Source of the DNA: Tubiluchus corallicola
Lineage: Eukaryota; Priapulida; Priapulimorpha; Priapulimorphida; Tubiluchidae
DNA: 50,380 nt
Assembly (NCBI GenBank): GCA_030141605.1
Contig: JAQGDQ010001274.1
Coordinates: forward strand, 1 to 50,380
Direction of reading: 5' to 3'
The position numbers and the translations under genes were made by a program. Positions 1 through 11,133 of this stretch are shown here, piece by piece; position 1 is the stretch's first letter; each line of letters opens with the position of its first letter. The notes beneath the pieces are model-generated. The model searched no databases, had not been told where the DNA came from, and saw only the letters and a list, made by a program, of their open reading frames with translations.

Positions 1-338
1 ATATATAAAAAATACAACAATGATGCATTTATTGTATATTGTATGTATGTAGTTAGTACTTAATATAAACGCACAGCGTCAAACAAATTTTTCGGTGTTC
101 ATTGCGGAGTTCTCGACTAAAATGTCTTCATTAGAGCAAAACAGAGAACCGACTTTCATTACATTTGTAACGAATCTTTACAGACCCGCACACTTGCAAG
201 TATCATTTTTTAATACATATATTATCAAATATATAATTTCAGATTATTGCCAGATACGCATTCCAAACAGAGGTTGTTGATAACAATCAGACAAACTGAT
301 ATTTTTCACGCGCAAAGTTTTCTTTTAGTGAAAAATCA

Positions 339-442
339 GAAAGACTGGTAACACTTGCAGAATTGAAAGACTGGTAACACTTGCAGAATTGAAAGACTGG
401 TAACACTTGCAAAACTGAAAGACTGGTAACACTTGCAGAATT
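339..442 (+). repeat. 26-bp tandem repeat, about 4 copies
   Basis: Four successive copies of a 26-bp unit containing GACTGGTAACACTTGCA lie in the left arm. The same array lies in reverse orientation at about 9296-9396. Units differ by single bases. It is a minisatellite carried within the inverted duplication, and I see no coding role. Confidence 0.9.
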
Positions 443-691
443 GGAACAAAGCTGTGTTCTGACGGACACTCTCATCAAGTAGTGTCAAGCGGAAGCTGTT
501 TACGGAAAGTTAAGTACCCTGATGGCTGACCTCATTTGTTTATTTTTTTTTCTGTATCTGTGGAAACTCACTGAAGTTTTTTGTTACCAGAGTTTCAACG
601 CAGGTAAACGAATAGCCAAATCAACCATAGAAAAACTACAGCCAAACTAAATGTAATGTTCCTTATAATTGTTAGACGATTTGTTCAAAAA

Positions 692-1190
692 TACGCGTTT
701 CTTGGACGAAATGAGCAATACTTGCCAGTGATATGACTCACATTGTAACATTAAATTTCGGATCACATATCTATACACGTTTCTTGGATGAAATGAGCAA
801 TACTGCGCCAGTGATATGACTCAAATTGTAACATTAAATTTAAGATCACATATCTATACGCGTTTCTTGGATGAAATGAGCAATACTGCGCCAGTGATAT
901 GACTCACATTGTAACATTAAATTTAAGATCACATATCTATACGCGTTTCTTGGACGAAATGAGCAATACTGTGCCAGTGATATGACTCACATTGTAACAT
1001 TAAATTTCGGATCACATATCTATACACGTTTCTTGGATGAAATGAGCAATACTGCGCCAGTGATATGACTCAAATTGTAACATTAAATTTAAGATCACAT
1101 ATCTATACGCGTTTCTTGGATGAAATGAGCAATACTGCGCCAGTGATATGACTCAAATTGTAACATTAAATTGAAGATCACATATCTATG
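692..1190 (+). repeat. 83-bp tandem repeat, about 6 copies
   Basis: Six copies of an 83-bp unit that begins CGCGTTTCTTGGATGAAATG and ends with ATCACATATCTATA. Units alternate between variants (GACGAAATG or GATGAAATG, TTTCGGATC or TTTAAGATC), which suggests duplication of blocks of units. The right arm carries the same array with about nine copies. Confidence 0.93.
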
Positions 1191-1243
1191 GGTTTATTGC
1201 ACTCCTTGGCAGTAACGTTTCATGCTTCTAACAAATAAAGAAC

Positions 1244-1718
1244 TACAGTCAACCTTGAATATAAACGACACCTCGGGACGGGGAAAAACCGTCCCTTATA
1301 TCTGATGTCCCTTATAGCCGAAGTTGAGTCAGACCGAGGGTGCATCTAGACCTGTACTTTTACCCATATTTTTATGGATTATTGCTACACATTCAGTGGA
1401 AACGGTATGTAAGAAGCTCCCTCAGTGATGCGAGATGTATGTGAGCGCGGAAACCGAGCTGTTCGAAGGCCGAGTTTGCGAAAATTGAGGTTAAAATCGA
1501 TCAATTTCACTTTGATCATAGGGTCCCTTATATGCGAGGTAATTTACCTGGGTTTCTATTACGTGGGACCTGAAGATATCATCCCTTATATCCGAGTACC
1601 TTATATACGAAGATTTTTACATAGGAAAAACATTACGAAAAATCGGGACCGGTGTTGGTGGTCCCTTATAAGCGAGTGTCTCTTATGAGCGAGTACCTTA
1701 TACTCGAGGTTGAGTGTA
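1244..1718 (+). mobile_element. TA-flanked MITE (Tc1/mariner- or pogo-like), left-arm copy
   Basis: The element spans 1246-1716 (471 bp) between TA dinucleotides. Its ends are imperfect inverted repeats: CAGTCAACCTTGAATATAA on the left and TTATACTCGAGGTTGAGTG on the right. Subterminal motifs of the form CCTTATAnnCGAG recur at least six times. The TA duplication and the CAGTCAACCTCG-type ends resemble non-autonomous pogo or Tigger elements of the Tc1/mariner group; that assignment is inference from end structure. No transposase is present. An 87-codon frame inside it is not a gene. Confidence 0.75.
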
Positions 1719-2563
1719 TTTCGTTTTTATTTCTGTTTAGGTTATGATCTTCTGTGACTCAGGCAATCCAGCCAAAATGTACCAAATGAATTTCCGTACT
1801 GTGTTTATAACATCGTTTGGTTCTTTTGTGTGTCACTTTAGAATTTATTTATACACATTATACAACGACATGTATAAGTAACAAATTTGTAAATGCTATT
1901 TTCAAACAAACGCTCAAATCTCACTGTAGTATTGGAATTTAATTTTTATCAAAAATGAGGGAATGTTCAACGTATTGGTATGGAAAATACAGACTTTGAA
2001 GACTATCGTTTGTGTTCATAATTAAATAGATTTACAAGCTATTTAGTTAATGTTATGTGTTAACTTTATACATGTTTAAAAAATATAAAACAGTTATTGT
2101 TTTGCCAAATGTATAAAACGATGGTATGATATTTTGTAAATAGAAATAGCAACGTATCAATTTAAATGATATTTTAACCCAATGCGCCTTCAAGTTGTTA
2201 GCACAATTTATTCGTTGTTAAAATTGTTAACTGAGAGCAGATTCAAATATTTGAAAGGTTTTCAAAGTAAAACTGAAAGGATAAACTAAAAAAACATTTC
2301 TGAAGATTTAAAAAGAAATAGTGTGTTTAGAGAATTTAGAATTTTTAGAATTTATTGCTAGATTTACCATGAGCATACAATGAAAATTTTTACAGAAAGC
2401 ATTAAATTAACACAAATTTCACAAAGAAAACAACATTAATATATAATTCTTATTGAGACTACTGATATACCCCTGGACAACACCAGGAAGAAGATCTTGT
2501 GTTGGTGCTGCCCAGATTAATGGTAAATTTGAAATTTCGAGAAATAAAACAAAAGTGCATTAA
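1719..2563. other. AT-rich arm sequence with no recognised gene
   Basis: AT-rich unique-looking sequence shared with the right arm at about 6905-7767. I see no coding region, RNA gene or further transposon end in it. Confidence 0.5.
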
Positions 2564-2589
2564 ATGATCTCTCTCACACTTATTCACTC

Positions 2590-2678
2590 TCTCTCACACA
2601 CACACACACACACACCCTCACACACTCACTCGCTCACACACACACACACATACCCTTACACACTCACTCACTCACTCA

Positions 2679-2739
<61 letters not shown>

Positions 2740-2745
2740 ATGCAC
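2590..2745. repeat. (CA)n-rich microsatellite, left arm
   Basis: CA repeats interrupted by CACTC units. The counterpart in the right arm is a GT-rich tract at 6757-6895 with a different arrangement of interruptions, as expected for slippage after duplication. Confidence 0.95.
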
Positions 2746-3017
2746 ACTCACACACTTTCTTCTAGAATGAGGACATGGTGCAAAAGGTAGAAATTCAGCA
2801 TGTTGATGAGGAATACATGAATGACTAATGTTAGTACAATGATGTTATGACGACAATTAAGTCATGATAATACTTCCAAAGCATAAATATAGCCAAAATA
2901 AGAATAAAATAAAAAGAGGCACAATTGATTGTCAATTATATTATATAGTTTTATAAGGTGAACTGACAGTTGTGAGTATCTGCATGTACATGCTGTAAAG
3001 TAATGTTGGTATATACA

Positions 3018-3439
3018 TTATACATCCACACATTCAACGTGACATTCGGAATATGTGGCAAATATGTATGATTTGAGATTTTTCTTTAGTTTATGAATTG
3101 ACACAGAAGTTTTGATGTATTCAGGTAATTTATTCCAAGTTATAGGGCCATTAGTGGAAATAAAGTGTTTAACAACATTAGTTCTTGAAAATTTAATAGT
3201 GTATTGAATGTACCTAGTGTTATTCCATTTTATATTAAGTTTAGCTGGATTATTGAAAAAGTTTGGAAATAACTTGAAATGAGTCTTATGTATATATATA
3301 TAGAGGTACAGTAATACAACAGATCTTCTAACCTAAAAATTTTACTATCAAGGTAATGAGCTTTAGTGACTGTTATACGTTTAGATAACTTATGAACAAT
3401 ACGAGGAAAAATTCTTTGCAGTCTTTGAAGTTTTAGCAA
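3018..3439 (-). pseudogene. Non-LTR retrotransposon RT C-terminal remnant, left arm
   Basis: Read on the minus strand this matches the right-arm copy at 6057-6494. It begins with LQRLQRIFPRIVHKL and continues to LEDLLYYCT, then loses frame in a short TA tract near 3300. Downstream, the residues equivalent to the GPITWNKLPEYI region lie in another frame. The piece is the C-terminal tail typical of ORF2 of CR1/Jockey/L2-type LINEs. It is 5'-truncated and frameshifted, so non-functional. Confidence 0.8.
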
Positions 3440-3576
3440 ATTTCAAAGAAAATTTCTTGCATTTATTTGCACCCAATGTGAGAGCCTTCAGTCATGTCTT
3501 GGCTAACAGAATGCTCACAGGTATCCCAGGCAGCCTAGGCACTGCTGAGAAGTTATAGGCAGAGTGAAATGGTACA

Positions 3577-4183
3577 AGCAATTCAAGCATGATATAATAA
3601 TTAGATCTACAAATCTTAAGAAGTAAAATTATCCAATAAAATGGCAAAATATCTTGACGAATGCAATCAGTAAGAAAAGAACCAACATCTAGTGATACTG
3701 TACCTTGATCAGCACAAAATCCTAGTTACTGTAAATTTTCTTACAATTATTTACACAAAACAAGCCATCTTACTTGCGTTATAGACTCAACCTGTATAAG
3801 CCTATATAACTGTATGAAAGTGGGACAAAATTCTGTTTATTATAGGGTTATAATATAGAAGCAGAAAATGCAGAGTATAAAAGCTACCAGTGAAATCAGT
3901 CTCATCTGCACAGGTTACTGAAATCTTTGACAATATCCAAGTACACTATCTTTACGGAAGCCATCTTTTCTAAAGAGCAGAAAGAAAGAATTTTATCAAA
4001 GTAAATACACGTGGAAAAAACTATCTGGCTGTTCACGGAAATCGTCAAAGACTAACATTCACTCTGATACCGAATTAAGAAATGTTTGTACATGTATTTT
4101 CCTTTATCATGTTTAAAGAATGGAAGAAATGACCAGTTTAAAGTGGTTCATTAATGATATAACAAACAGGGTTTGCTATTACT
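3577..4183. other. Spacer of the inverted repeat, proximal part
   Basis: This is the first part of the unpaired spacer. It is AT-rich with no open frame that resembles a known protein. Nothing here pairs with the other side of the spacer. Confidence 0.5.
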
Positions 4184-4740
4184 TTAAAGGAAGACCAGAC
4201 GATTGTTTAGACTCAAGCTGATTTTAATTTACTGTCCAAAATATACATTCTCTTGCCTATAAAAGTTAACAATTGTTCCTTATATTTGAATAATTAGCTT
4301 AGAAGGTTAATTAACGACAACTGAACACAGCTATTGCTTACGTCACAAATTAACCACAGTTTGTACAATGGCAGGCGTCTTTCCTTGCGCATCAAACACA
4401 TTTGCATAAGTGTTATAGTACTGTTTAAATGCATGATGTCACGAAAAATGGGCTCCACATCATATGACGTCAGAAACTAACACTGCAGTTCATGATCATG
4501 CTTATCACGGTACCGTCTTCTATTTGTCGACCACACGAATGTGACAAAAAGATGCCGCTGCCAATCTTAGTAGATTCACTGAGTCACGCGTCGCTTTGAA
4601 AGTTTAACGAAATTTGAGTATCCAAGGTAATTATTATTTAATCTAAGCTTTGATTTAAAAAACGTTATTGTAGTTTTCAATATTTTCGAACATTCTTTAT
4701 TCTCAACTAATGTTTACACAATCATCTGGTTTTCCTTTAA
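4184..4740 (+). mobile_element. TTAA-flanked MITE, copy 1
   Basis: The element is bounded by TTAA at 4184-4187 and 4737-4740. Its ends are inverted repeats, AGGAAGACCAGACGATTGT on the left and the complement of ACAATCATCTGGTTTTCCT on the right. Three other copies lie at 15292, 25210 and 43250. TTAA target duplications are known for the piggyBac and Kolobok superfamilies; which applies is not decided here. It carries a CRE-like TGACGTCA. It has no transposase. It sits in the spacer of the giant inverted repeat and has no second copy in the arms. Confidence 0.85.
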
Positions 4741-5253
4741 AGATTTTAAGAATTTTGGAGAAACATCATCATTCCCACAGCTAGTTTCAGACCTCTCACG
4801 AAGGTAGTCAATGATCTTTACTAATCTTCATTAGCAGGTTTAAAAACATGGATACAGTTCTTCCTGGCAGTTTGTGCAGAAATTGCAAATAACTTTTATC
4901 GTGAAAATATAGGGCGCCTACATACTGATGGCCAGTGTGCAAACACTTAGATGATAACAAGAGAACAGCTTGTCCTGTTGCCTTCAGAAGTATACTCACT
5001 CATATACACACTCATACTCATACATACAAATATACATACTCATTCAGTCCACAGACACAGAAAACAAAGATACGTCAGACTAGAGTTGATGCGGTCCTTT
5101 AGGTCTGGGGCAATGAGTGAGCATAGATTAGAACATTGGACGACATATTAACACACGGTTACATTTACCTACGAGGTTTACTCACTTTATTGTTTGACAT
5201 TGGGTAGCTTCAATCAATGCGGCACTTGGCACTAATTGCAAACGAGGTCACGT
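4741..5253. other. Spacer sequence, no recognised feature
   Basis: Unresolved sequence between the TTAA MITE and a two-copy tandem repeat. A run of CATACTCATAC-like short repeats occurs near 5000-5050. Small open frames here show no recognisable family. Confidence 0.4.
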
Positions 5254-5473
5254 GTGTGAAGTTTGTAATGCAAGAGCAATGCATGTGATGTATATGTGCC
5301 TGTCATAGACTTAAAATGCCATGTGACACACACACCCGATGGCGTGCGGCACGTTTGTAAGTTGTGTGTGAAGTTTGTAATGCAAGAGCAATGCATGTGA
5401 TGTATGTGTGCCTGTCAAACACTTAAAATGCCATGTGACACACACACCTGATGGTGTGTGGCACGTCTGCAAT
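5254..5473. repeat. 110-bp tandem duplication
   Basis: Two adjacent 110-bp copies (5254-5363 and 5364-5473). Both begin GTGTGTGAAGTTTGTAATGC and contain a CACACACAC run, with a handful of substitutions between them. Confidence 0.85.
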
Positions 5474-5902
5474 GCTGTCTAGTAAACTGCTTGGAACTGA
5501 TGTAGTCAATCTTCAGATCTTTTACTCATGTTGTTCCACTGTATCTTTTATCGCTGTTTTTACATGGTAAGTTCATAGTGCTTTCAATATCTCTCTTCAT
5601 TGGTTCTGAAAGATTGCTAGTTGAATTACTCATTTTTACCATGGATTTTTCTAGAAGCAAGACAACTGTTATCAACCCAATTCTTCTTTGTGCTTCTTAT
5701 CCAGGTGATTTTTTAACCAGATAATTATTTTCCAGTTAATTACAACCTCACTTGTTTTAAGAAGAGCATTATCAGATGCCACACTTTCCTAGCAAATTAA
5801 GTTATCAAAATTCTAATACTCTGGTCCAAAATTCATAATTTCCTTTACAAATCTAGTGGTAATTTTCCTGGTTTCGGATGGTCTATATACAAAGATTTGC
5901 AT
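5474..5902. other. Spacer of the inverted repeat, distal part
   Basis: AT-rich sequence with no gene recognised. It ends where the right arm begins, near 5903. Confidence 0.4.
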
Positions 5903-6056
5903 TGTACCGTTTCACTCTGCCTATAACTTCTCAGCAGTGCCTAGGCTGCCTGGGATACCTGTGAGCATTCTGTTAGCCAAGACATGACTGAAGGCCCTCA
6001 CATTGGGTACACAGAAATACGAAGAAATTTTCTTTGTAGTCTTTGAAATTTGTTAA

Positions 6057-6494
6057 AACTTCAAAGACAATTTCAAATTTCAAAGACTGCAAAGAATTTT
6101 TCCTCGTATTGTTCATAAATTACCTAAACGTATAACAGTCACTAAAGCTCATTACCTTGATAGTAAAATTTTTAGGTTAGAAGATCTGTTGTATTACTGT
6201 ACCTGTATATATATATATATACATAAGACTCATTTCAAGTTATTTCCAAACTTTTTCAATAATCGAGCTAAACTTAATATAAAACTGAATAACACCAGGT
6301 ACATCGAATACACTATTAAATTTTCAAGAACTAATGTTGGTAAACACTTTATTTCCACTAATGGCCCTATAACTTGGAATAAATTACCTGAATACATCAA
6401 AACTTCTGTGTCAATTCATAAACTAAAGAAAAATCTCAAATCATACATATTTGCCACATATTCCGAATGTCACGTTGAATGTGTGGATGTATAA
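6057..6494 (+). pseudogene. Non-LTR retrotransposon RT C-terminal fragment, right arm
   Basis: An open frame of about 145 codons ends at TAA 6492-6494. In order it reads RLQRIFPRIVHKLPKRI, then SKIFRLEDLLYYC, LFPNFFNN, NNTRYIEYTIKFSRTNVGKH and GPITWNKLPEYIKTS, ending near KKNLKSYIF. This is the characteristic tail following the reverse-transcriptase domain in CR1/Jockey/L2-like ORF2 proteins: a 'LQKRA-R-I' segment, a 'L-L-DL' segment, 'NTR...RTN', 'GP--WN-LP' and a final 'KK-LK-YL'. The polymerase domain itself is absent, so this is a 5'-truncated dead copy. A 19-bp duplication near 6065 separates it from the left-arm version. Confidence 0.82.
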
Positions 6495-6756
6495 TGTATA
6501 TACCAACATTACTTACAGCATGTACATGCAAATACTCACAACTGTCAATTCACCTTATAAAACTATATAATATAATTGACAATCAATTGTGCCTCTTTTT
6601 ATTTTATTCTTATTTTGGCTATATTTATGCTTTGGAAGTATTATCATGACTTAATTGTCGTCATAACATCATCGTACTAACATGTGTCATTCATGTATTC
6701 CTCATCAACATGCTGAATTTCTACCTTTTGCACCATGTCCTCATTCTAGTTTAAAG

Positions 6757-6771
6757 TGTGTGTGTGTGCAT

Positions 6772-6820
<49 letters not shown>

Positions 6821-6895
6821 CGAGTGAGTGTGTGAGGGTGTGTGTGTGTGTGTGTGAGGGTGGTGTGTGGGGTGTGTGTGTGTGTGTGTGTGAGA
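6757..6895. repeat. (GT)n microsatellite, right arm
   Basis: GT repeats with GAGTGAGT interruptions, the mirror of the CA tract at 2590-2745. Confidence 0.95.
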
Positions 6896-6904
6896 GAGGT
6901 GAAT

Positions 6905-7767
6905 GAGTGTGAGAGAGATCATTTAATGCACTTTTGTTTTATTTCTCGAAATTTCAAATTTACCATTAATCTGGGCAGCACCAACACAAGATCTTCTTCC
7001 TGGTGTTGTCCAGGGGTATATCAGTAGTCTCAATAAGAATTATATATTAATGTTGTTTTCTTTGTGAAATTTGTGTTAATTTAATGCTTTCTGTAAAAAT
7101 TTTCATTGTATGCTCATGGTAAATCTAGCAATAAATTCTAAAAATTCTAAATTCTCTAAACACACTATTTCTTTTTAAATCTTCAGAAATGTTTTTTTAG
7201 TTTATCCTTTCAGTTTTACTTTGAAAACCTTTCAAATATTTGAATCTGCTCTCAGTTAAGAATTTTAACAACGAATAAATTGTGGTAACAATTTGAAGGC
7301 GCATTGGGTTAAAATATCATTTAAATTGATACGTTGCTATTTCTATTTACAAAATATCATACCATCGTTTTATACATTTGGCAAAACAATAACTGTTTTA
7401 TATTTTTTAAACATGTATAAAGTTAACACATAACATTAACTAAATAGCTTGTAAATCTATTTAATTATGAACACAAGCGATAGTCTTAAAAGTCTGTATT
7501 TTCCATACCAATACGTTGAACATTCCCTCATTTTTGATAAAAATTAAATTCCAATACTACAGTGAGATTTGAGCGTTTGTTTGAAAATAGCATTTACAAA
7601 TTTGTTACTTGTACATGTCGTTGTATAATGTGTATAAATAAATTCTAAAGTGACACACAAAAGAACCAAACGATGTTATAAACACAGTACGGAAATTCAT
7701 TTGGTACATTTTGGCTGGATTGCCTGAGTCACAGAAGATCATAACCTAAACAGAAATAAAAACGAAA
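6905..7767. other. AT-rich arm sequence with no recognised gene
   Basis: Mirror of 1719-2563. I see no coding region. Confidence 0.5.
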
Positions 7768-8242
7768 TACACTCAACCTCGAGTATAAGGTACTCGCTCA
7801 TAAGAGACACTCGCTTATAAGGGACCACCAACACCGGTCCCGATTTTTCGTAATGTTTTTCCTATGTAAAAATCTTCGTATATAAGGTACTCGGATATAA
7901 GGGATGATATCTTCAGGTCCCACGTAATAGAAACCCAGGTAAATTACCTCGCATATAAGGGACCCTATGATCAAAGTGAAATTGATCGATTTTAACCTCA
8001 ATTTTCGCAAACTCGGCCTTCGAACAGCTCGGTTTCCGCGCTCACATACATCTCGCATCACTGAGGGAGCTTCTTACATACCGTTTCCACTGAATGTGTA
8101 GCAATAATCCATAAAAATATGGGTAAAAGTACAGGTCTAGATGCACCCTCGGTCTGACTCAACTTCGGCTATAAGGGACATCAGATATAAGGGACGGTTT
8201 TTCCCCGTCCCGAGGTGTCGTTTATATTCAAGGTTGACTGTA
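7768..8242 (-). mobile_element. TA-flanked MITE, right-arm copy
   Basis: Mirror copy of 1244-1718. It spans 7770-8240 (also 471 bp) with TA on both sides. Both arms hold it at the same relative position and equal length, so the insertion is older than the inverted duplication, unless gene conversion has copied it between arms. Confidence 0.75.
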
Positions 8243-8298
8243 GTTCTTTATTTGTTAGAAGCATGAAACGTTACTGCCAAGGAGTGCAATAAACCCAT

Positions 8299-9048
8299 AG
8301 ATATGTGATCTTCGATTTAATGTTACAATTTGAGTCATATCACTGGCGCAGTATTGTTCATTTCATCCAAGAAACGCGTATAGATATGTGATCTTAAATT
8401 TAATGTTACAATTTGAGTCATATCACTGGCGCAGTATTGCTCATTTCATCCAAGAAACGTGTATAGATATGTGATCCGAAATTTAATGTTACAATGTGAG
8501 TCATATCACTGGCACAGTATTGCTCATTTCGTCCAAGAAACGCGTATAGATATGTGATCTTAAATTTAATGTTACAATGTGAGTCATATCACTGGCGCAG
8601 TATTGCTCATTTCATCCAAGAAACGCGTATAGATATGTGATCTTAAATTTAATGTTACAATTTGAGTCATATCACTGGCGCAGTATTGCTCATTTCATCC
8701 AAGAAACGTGTATAGATATGTGATCCGAAATTTAATGTTACAATGTGAGTCATATCACTGGCACAGTATTGCTCATTTCGTCCAAGAAACGCGTATAGAT
8801 ATGTGATCTTAAATTTAATGTTACAATGTGAGTCATATCACTGGCGCAGTATTGCTCATTTCATCCAAGAAACGCGTATAGATATGTGATCTTAAATTTA
8901 ATGTTACAATTTGAGTCATATCACTGGCGCAGTATTGCTCATTTAATCCAAGAAACGCGTATAGATATGTGATCTTAAATTTAATGTTACAATTTGAGTC
9001 ATATCACTGGCGCAGTATTGCTCATTTAATCCTAGAAACGCGTATTTT
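8299..9048 (-). repeat. 83-bp tandem repeat, about 9 copies
   Basis: Same unit as 692-1190 in reverse orientation, about 750 bp long, so three units more than the left arm. Confidence 0.93.
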
Positions 9049-9295
9049 TGAACAAATCGTCTAACAATTATAAGGAACATTACATTTAGTTTGGCTGTAG
9101 TTTTTCTATGGTTGATTTGGCTATTCGTTTACCTGCGTTGAAACTCTGGTAACAAAAAACTTCAGTGAGTTTCCACAGATACAGAAAAAAAAATAAACAA
9201 ATGAGGTCAGCCATCAGGGTACTTAACTTTCCGTAAACAGCTTCCGCTTGACACTACTTGATGAGAGTGTCCGTCAGAACACAGCTTTGTTCCAA

Positions 9296-9396
9296 TTCTG
9301 CAAGTGTTACCAGTCTTTCAGTTTTGCAAGTGTTACCAGTCTTTCAATTCTGCAAGTGTTACCAGTCTTTCAATTCTGCAAGTGTTACCAGTCTTT
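9296..9396 (-). repeat. 26-bp tandem repeat, right arm
   Basis: Reverse-oriented counterpart of 339-442, again about four copies. Confidence 0.88.
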
Positions 9397-9722
9397 CTGA
9401 TTTTTCACTAAAAGAAAACTTTGCGCGTGAAAAATATCAGTTTGTCTGATTGTTATCCAACAACCTCTGTTTGGAATGCGTATCTGGCAATAATCTGAAA
9501 TTATATATTTGATAATATATGTATTAAAAAATGATACTTGCAAGTGTGCGGGTCTGTAAAGATTCGTTACAAATGTAATGAAAGTCGGTTCTCTGTTTTG
9601 CTCTAATGAAGACATTTTAGTCGAGAACTCCGCAATGAACACCGAAAAATTTGTTTGACGCTGTGCGTTTATATTAAGTACTAACTACATACATACAATA
9701 TACAATAAATGCATCATTGTTG

Positions 9723-9727
<5 letters not shown>

Positions 9728-9793
<66 letters not shown>

Positions 9794-9860
9794 ATATGTG
9801 TGTGTGTGTGTGCGTGTGTGCACGCACGTGTGCGTGTGCATATGTGTGTGCGTGCGCGTG
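9728..9860. repeat. (TA)n then (GT)n compound microsatellite
   Basis: About 60 bp of uninterrupted TA followed by an interrupted GT/GC tract. It lies at the outer edge of the right arm. Confidence 0.95.
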
Positions 9861-10662
9861 TAAAAGTGAAATCTTTAGGTAAACTTTCCAACAAAAAACT
9901 CATTAGTTTGAGTTTCACTCATCTCTGAATTAGCACACTGCCATCTGTTCTCATACATTGGCAGCATTCTCTTTCCCACTTTTTCACTTTTGTTTCTGGT
10001 TTCCAAATTTAATGACCCAATGAAAACGCCTGGAAGTTACATGTATGAAGCTCTAAACATGCAATGCGACCTAAAAACGCCCAGCACTCGACTATTAAGC
10101 CCTGATGCGGGCAACAGCGGAAGCAAGTGTTTGGTTTTTCAACACATGTTCTATATGTCAGATGAAGTTCATCTTGTGTTGAGACTGTAGGAAAGCGTGA
10201 GGAAGCCCTCTGTATGTTGTACATGACCTACTGTTACGTGGCTTCAACAGTGAAGCTGCACAAGTGCACACGTGTCTAAGTTATGGCATCCTAAAAATTT
10301 TCGTGATTAATGTAGATTACATCCAACTGCTTCCTGCTAAATGTCGACCGAGTTACCCTTAATGCAGCATCATCTGGACAATTGCACATGTCCGTATAAT
10401 CATGCTGCTAAGTAATTAAATGAGTACAATTTATTCATGCTGTTTGCATCAGAGAGACTCAGCTGGTTCGTTAAATACATATAAGCTCTCAATTCGGTAG
10501 AATAAAGTGCCTTTCAGTTACAAGTTGGACAAGAATAATATGAGGGCACTTCTTTAATAGTTTCCTCTCGTGGACACTAATGAGATAGGGGACTTCTTTA
10601 AGGAGAGTAGAATAATCTCATGCACAACAATGGTACGACAACACTTATTTAGTGTGCGCGCA
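9861..10662. other. No recognised feature
   Basis: Unique-looking sequence between the giant inverted repeat and the second inverted repeat. The short overlapping open frames near 10000-10220 on both strands show no recognisable family. Degenerate units of the repeat described at 10663 begin near 10585. Confidence 0.4.
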
Positions 10663-11133
10663 TGGATGACTTCTTTGATGTGAATGGAAGTATCAGATGT
10701 GCAACATTGATGTGCGAGCACAGTAATTAGTGTGATCACATTGCAACATCTTTAGTATCATATTTTCATTCACAACAATGATATGGGAGCGCTTATTTAA
10801 TGTGGTCATATCTATATCCATCCATCTGTCTATCTATCCATCCATCCATCCATCCATCCATCCATCCATCCATCCATCCATTGATCCATCCATTCGTCCG
10901 CCCATCCATCCGTCCGTCCGTCCGTCCATCCATCCAACCATCCATCCATCCATCCATCCATCCATCCATCAGTCAATCAATCAATCCATCCATATATATA
11001 AGGGTTTCTTTAATGCAATGTTCTCATGCAGAGCAATGATATGGGAGCATTTATTTAGTGTGACCAATGTGACCATTATAATGCAGACTTCTTTAATGTT
11101 ATTGTCACATGTGTGCACAACATTGACTTGGGG
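10663..11133 (+). repeat. Second inverted repeat, left arm
   Basis: This arm pairs with 11825-12287 on the opposite strand at moderate identity. A clear match is ACATTGATGTG near 10705 with CACATCAATGT near 12236; GTGTGCACAACATTGAC at 11111 pairs with 11831-11847. Within the arm a degenerate unit of roughly 75-100 bp recurs, built on ACTTCTTTAATG, CTCATGCACAACAATGATATGGGAGC and TTATTTAGTGTGACCA. A (CATC)n tract interrupts it. Confidence 0.8.
10817..10993. repeat. (CATC)n tetranucleotide microsatellite
   Basis: CATC repeats with CGTC, GATC and CAAT interruptions. A short GATG/GATA tract occupies the matching place in the right arm (about 12093-12132). Confidence 0.95.

Larger units (their letters stand above)
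1..3576 (+). repeat. Left arm of a giant inverted repeat
   Basis: This segment is the reverse complement of 5903-9736, nearly base for base outside tandem arrays. Matching landmarks include the outermost 100 bases against 9640-9736, the TA MITE (1246-1716 against 7770-8240) and the CA tract against the GT tract near 6760-6895. The LINE remnant also pairs, and the innermost match is at 3571-3576 against 5903-5908. Length differences come mainly from an 83-bp array (about 6 copies here, 9 on the right) and a 19-bp duplication near 6065. The window starts inside a TA tract that matches the TA microsatellite at the outer end of the right arm, so the true outer edge may lie just outside. Confidence 0.95.
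5903..9736 (-). repeat. Right arm of the giant inverted repeat
   Basis: Reverse complement of 1-3576. Identity is very high: for example the 87-codon frames in the two TA MITE copies translate identically. Small differences do exist (base changes near 7255 and 7490, a 19-bp duplication near 6065, three extra 83-bp units), so the arms are not an exact mirror. The outer end runs into a TA microsatellite at 9728. Confidence 0.95.

Noticed and set aside
1425-1688. 87-codon frame found identically at 7798-8061
   Set aside because: It lies wholly inside the TA MITE copies, has no family resemblance, and its identity just reflects the inverted duplication.
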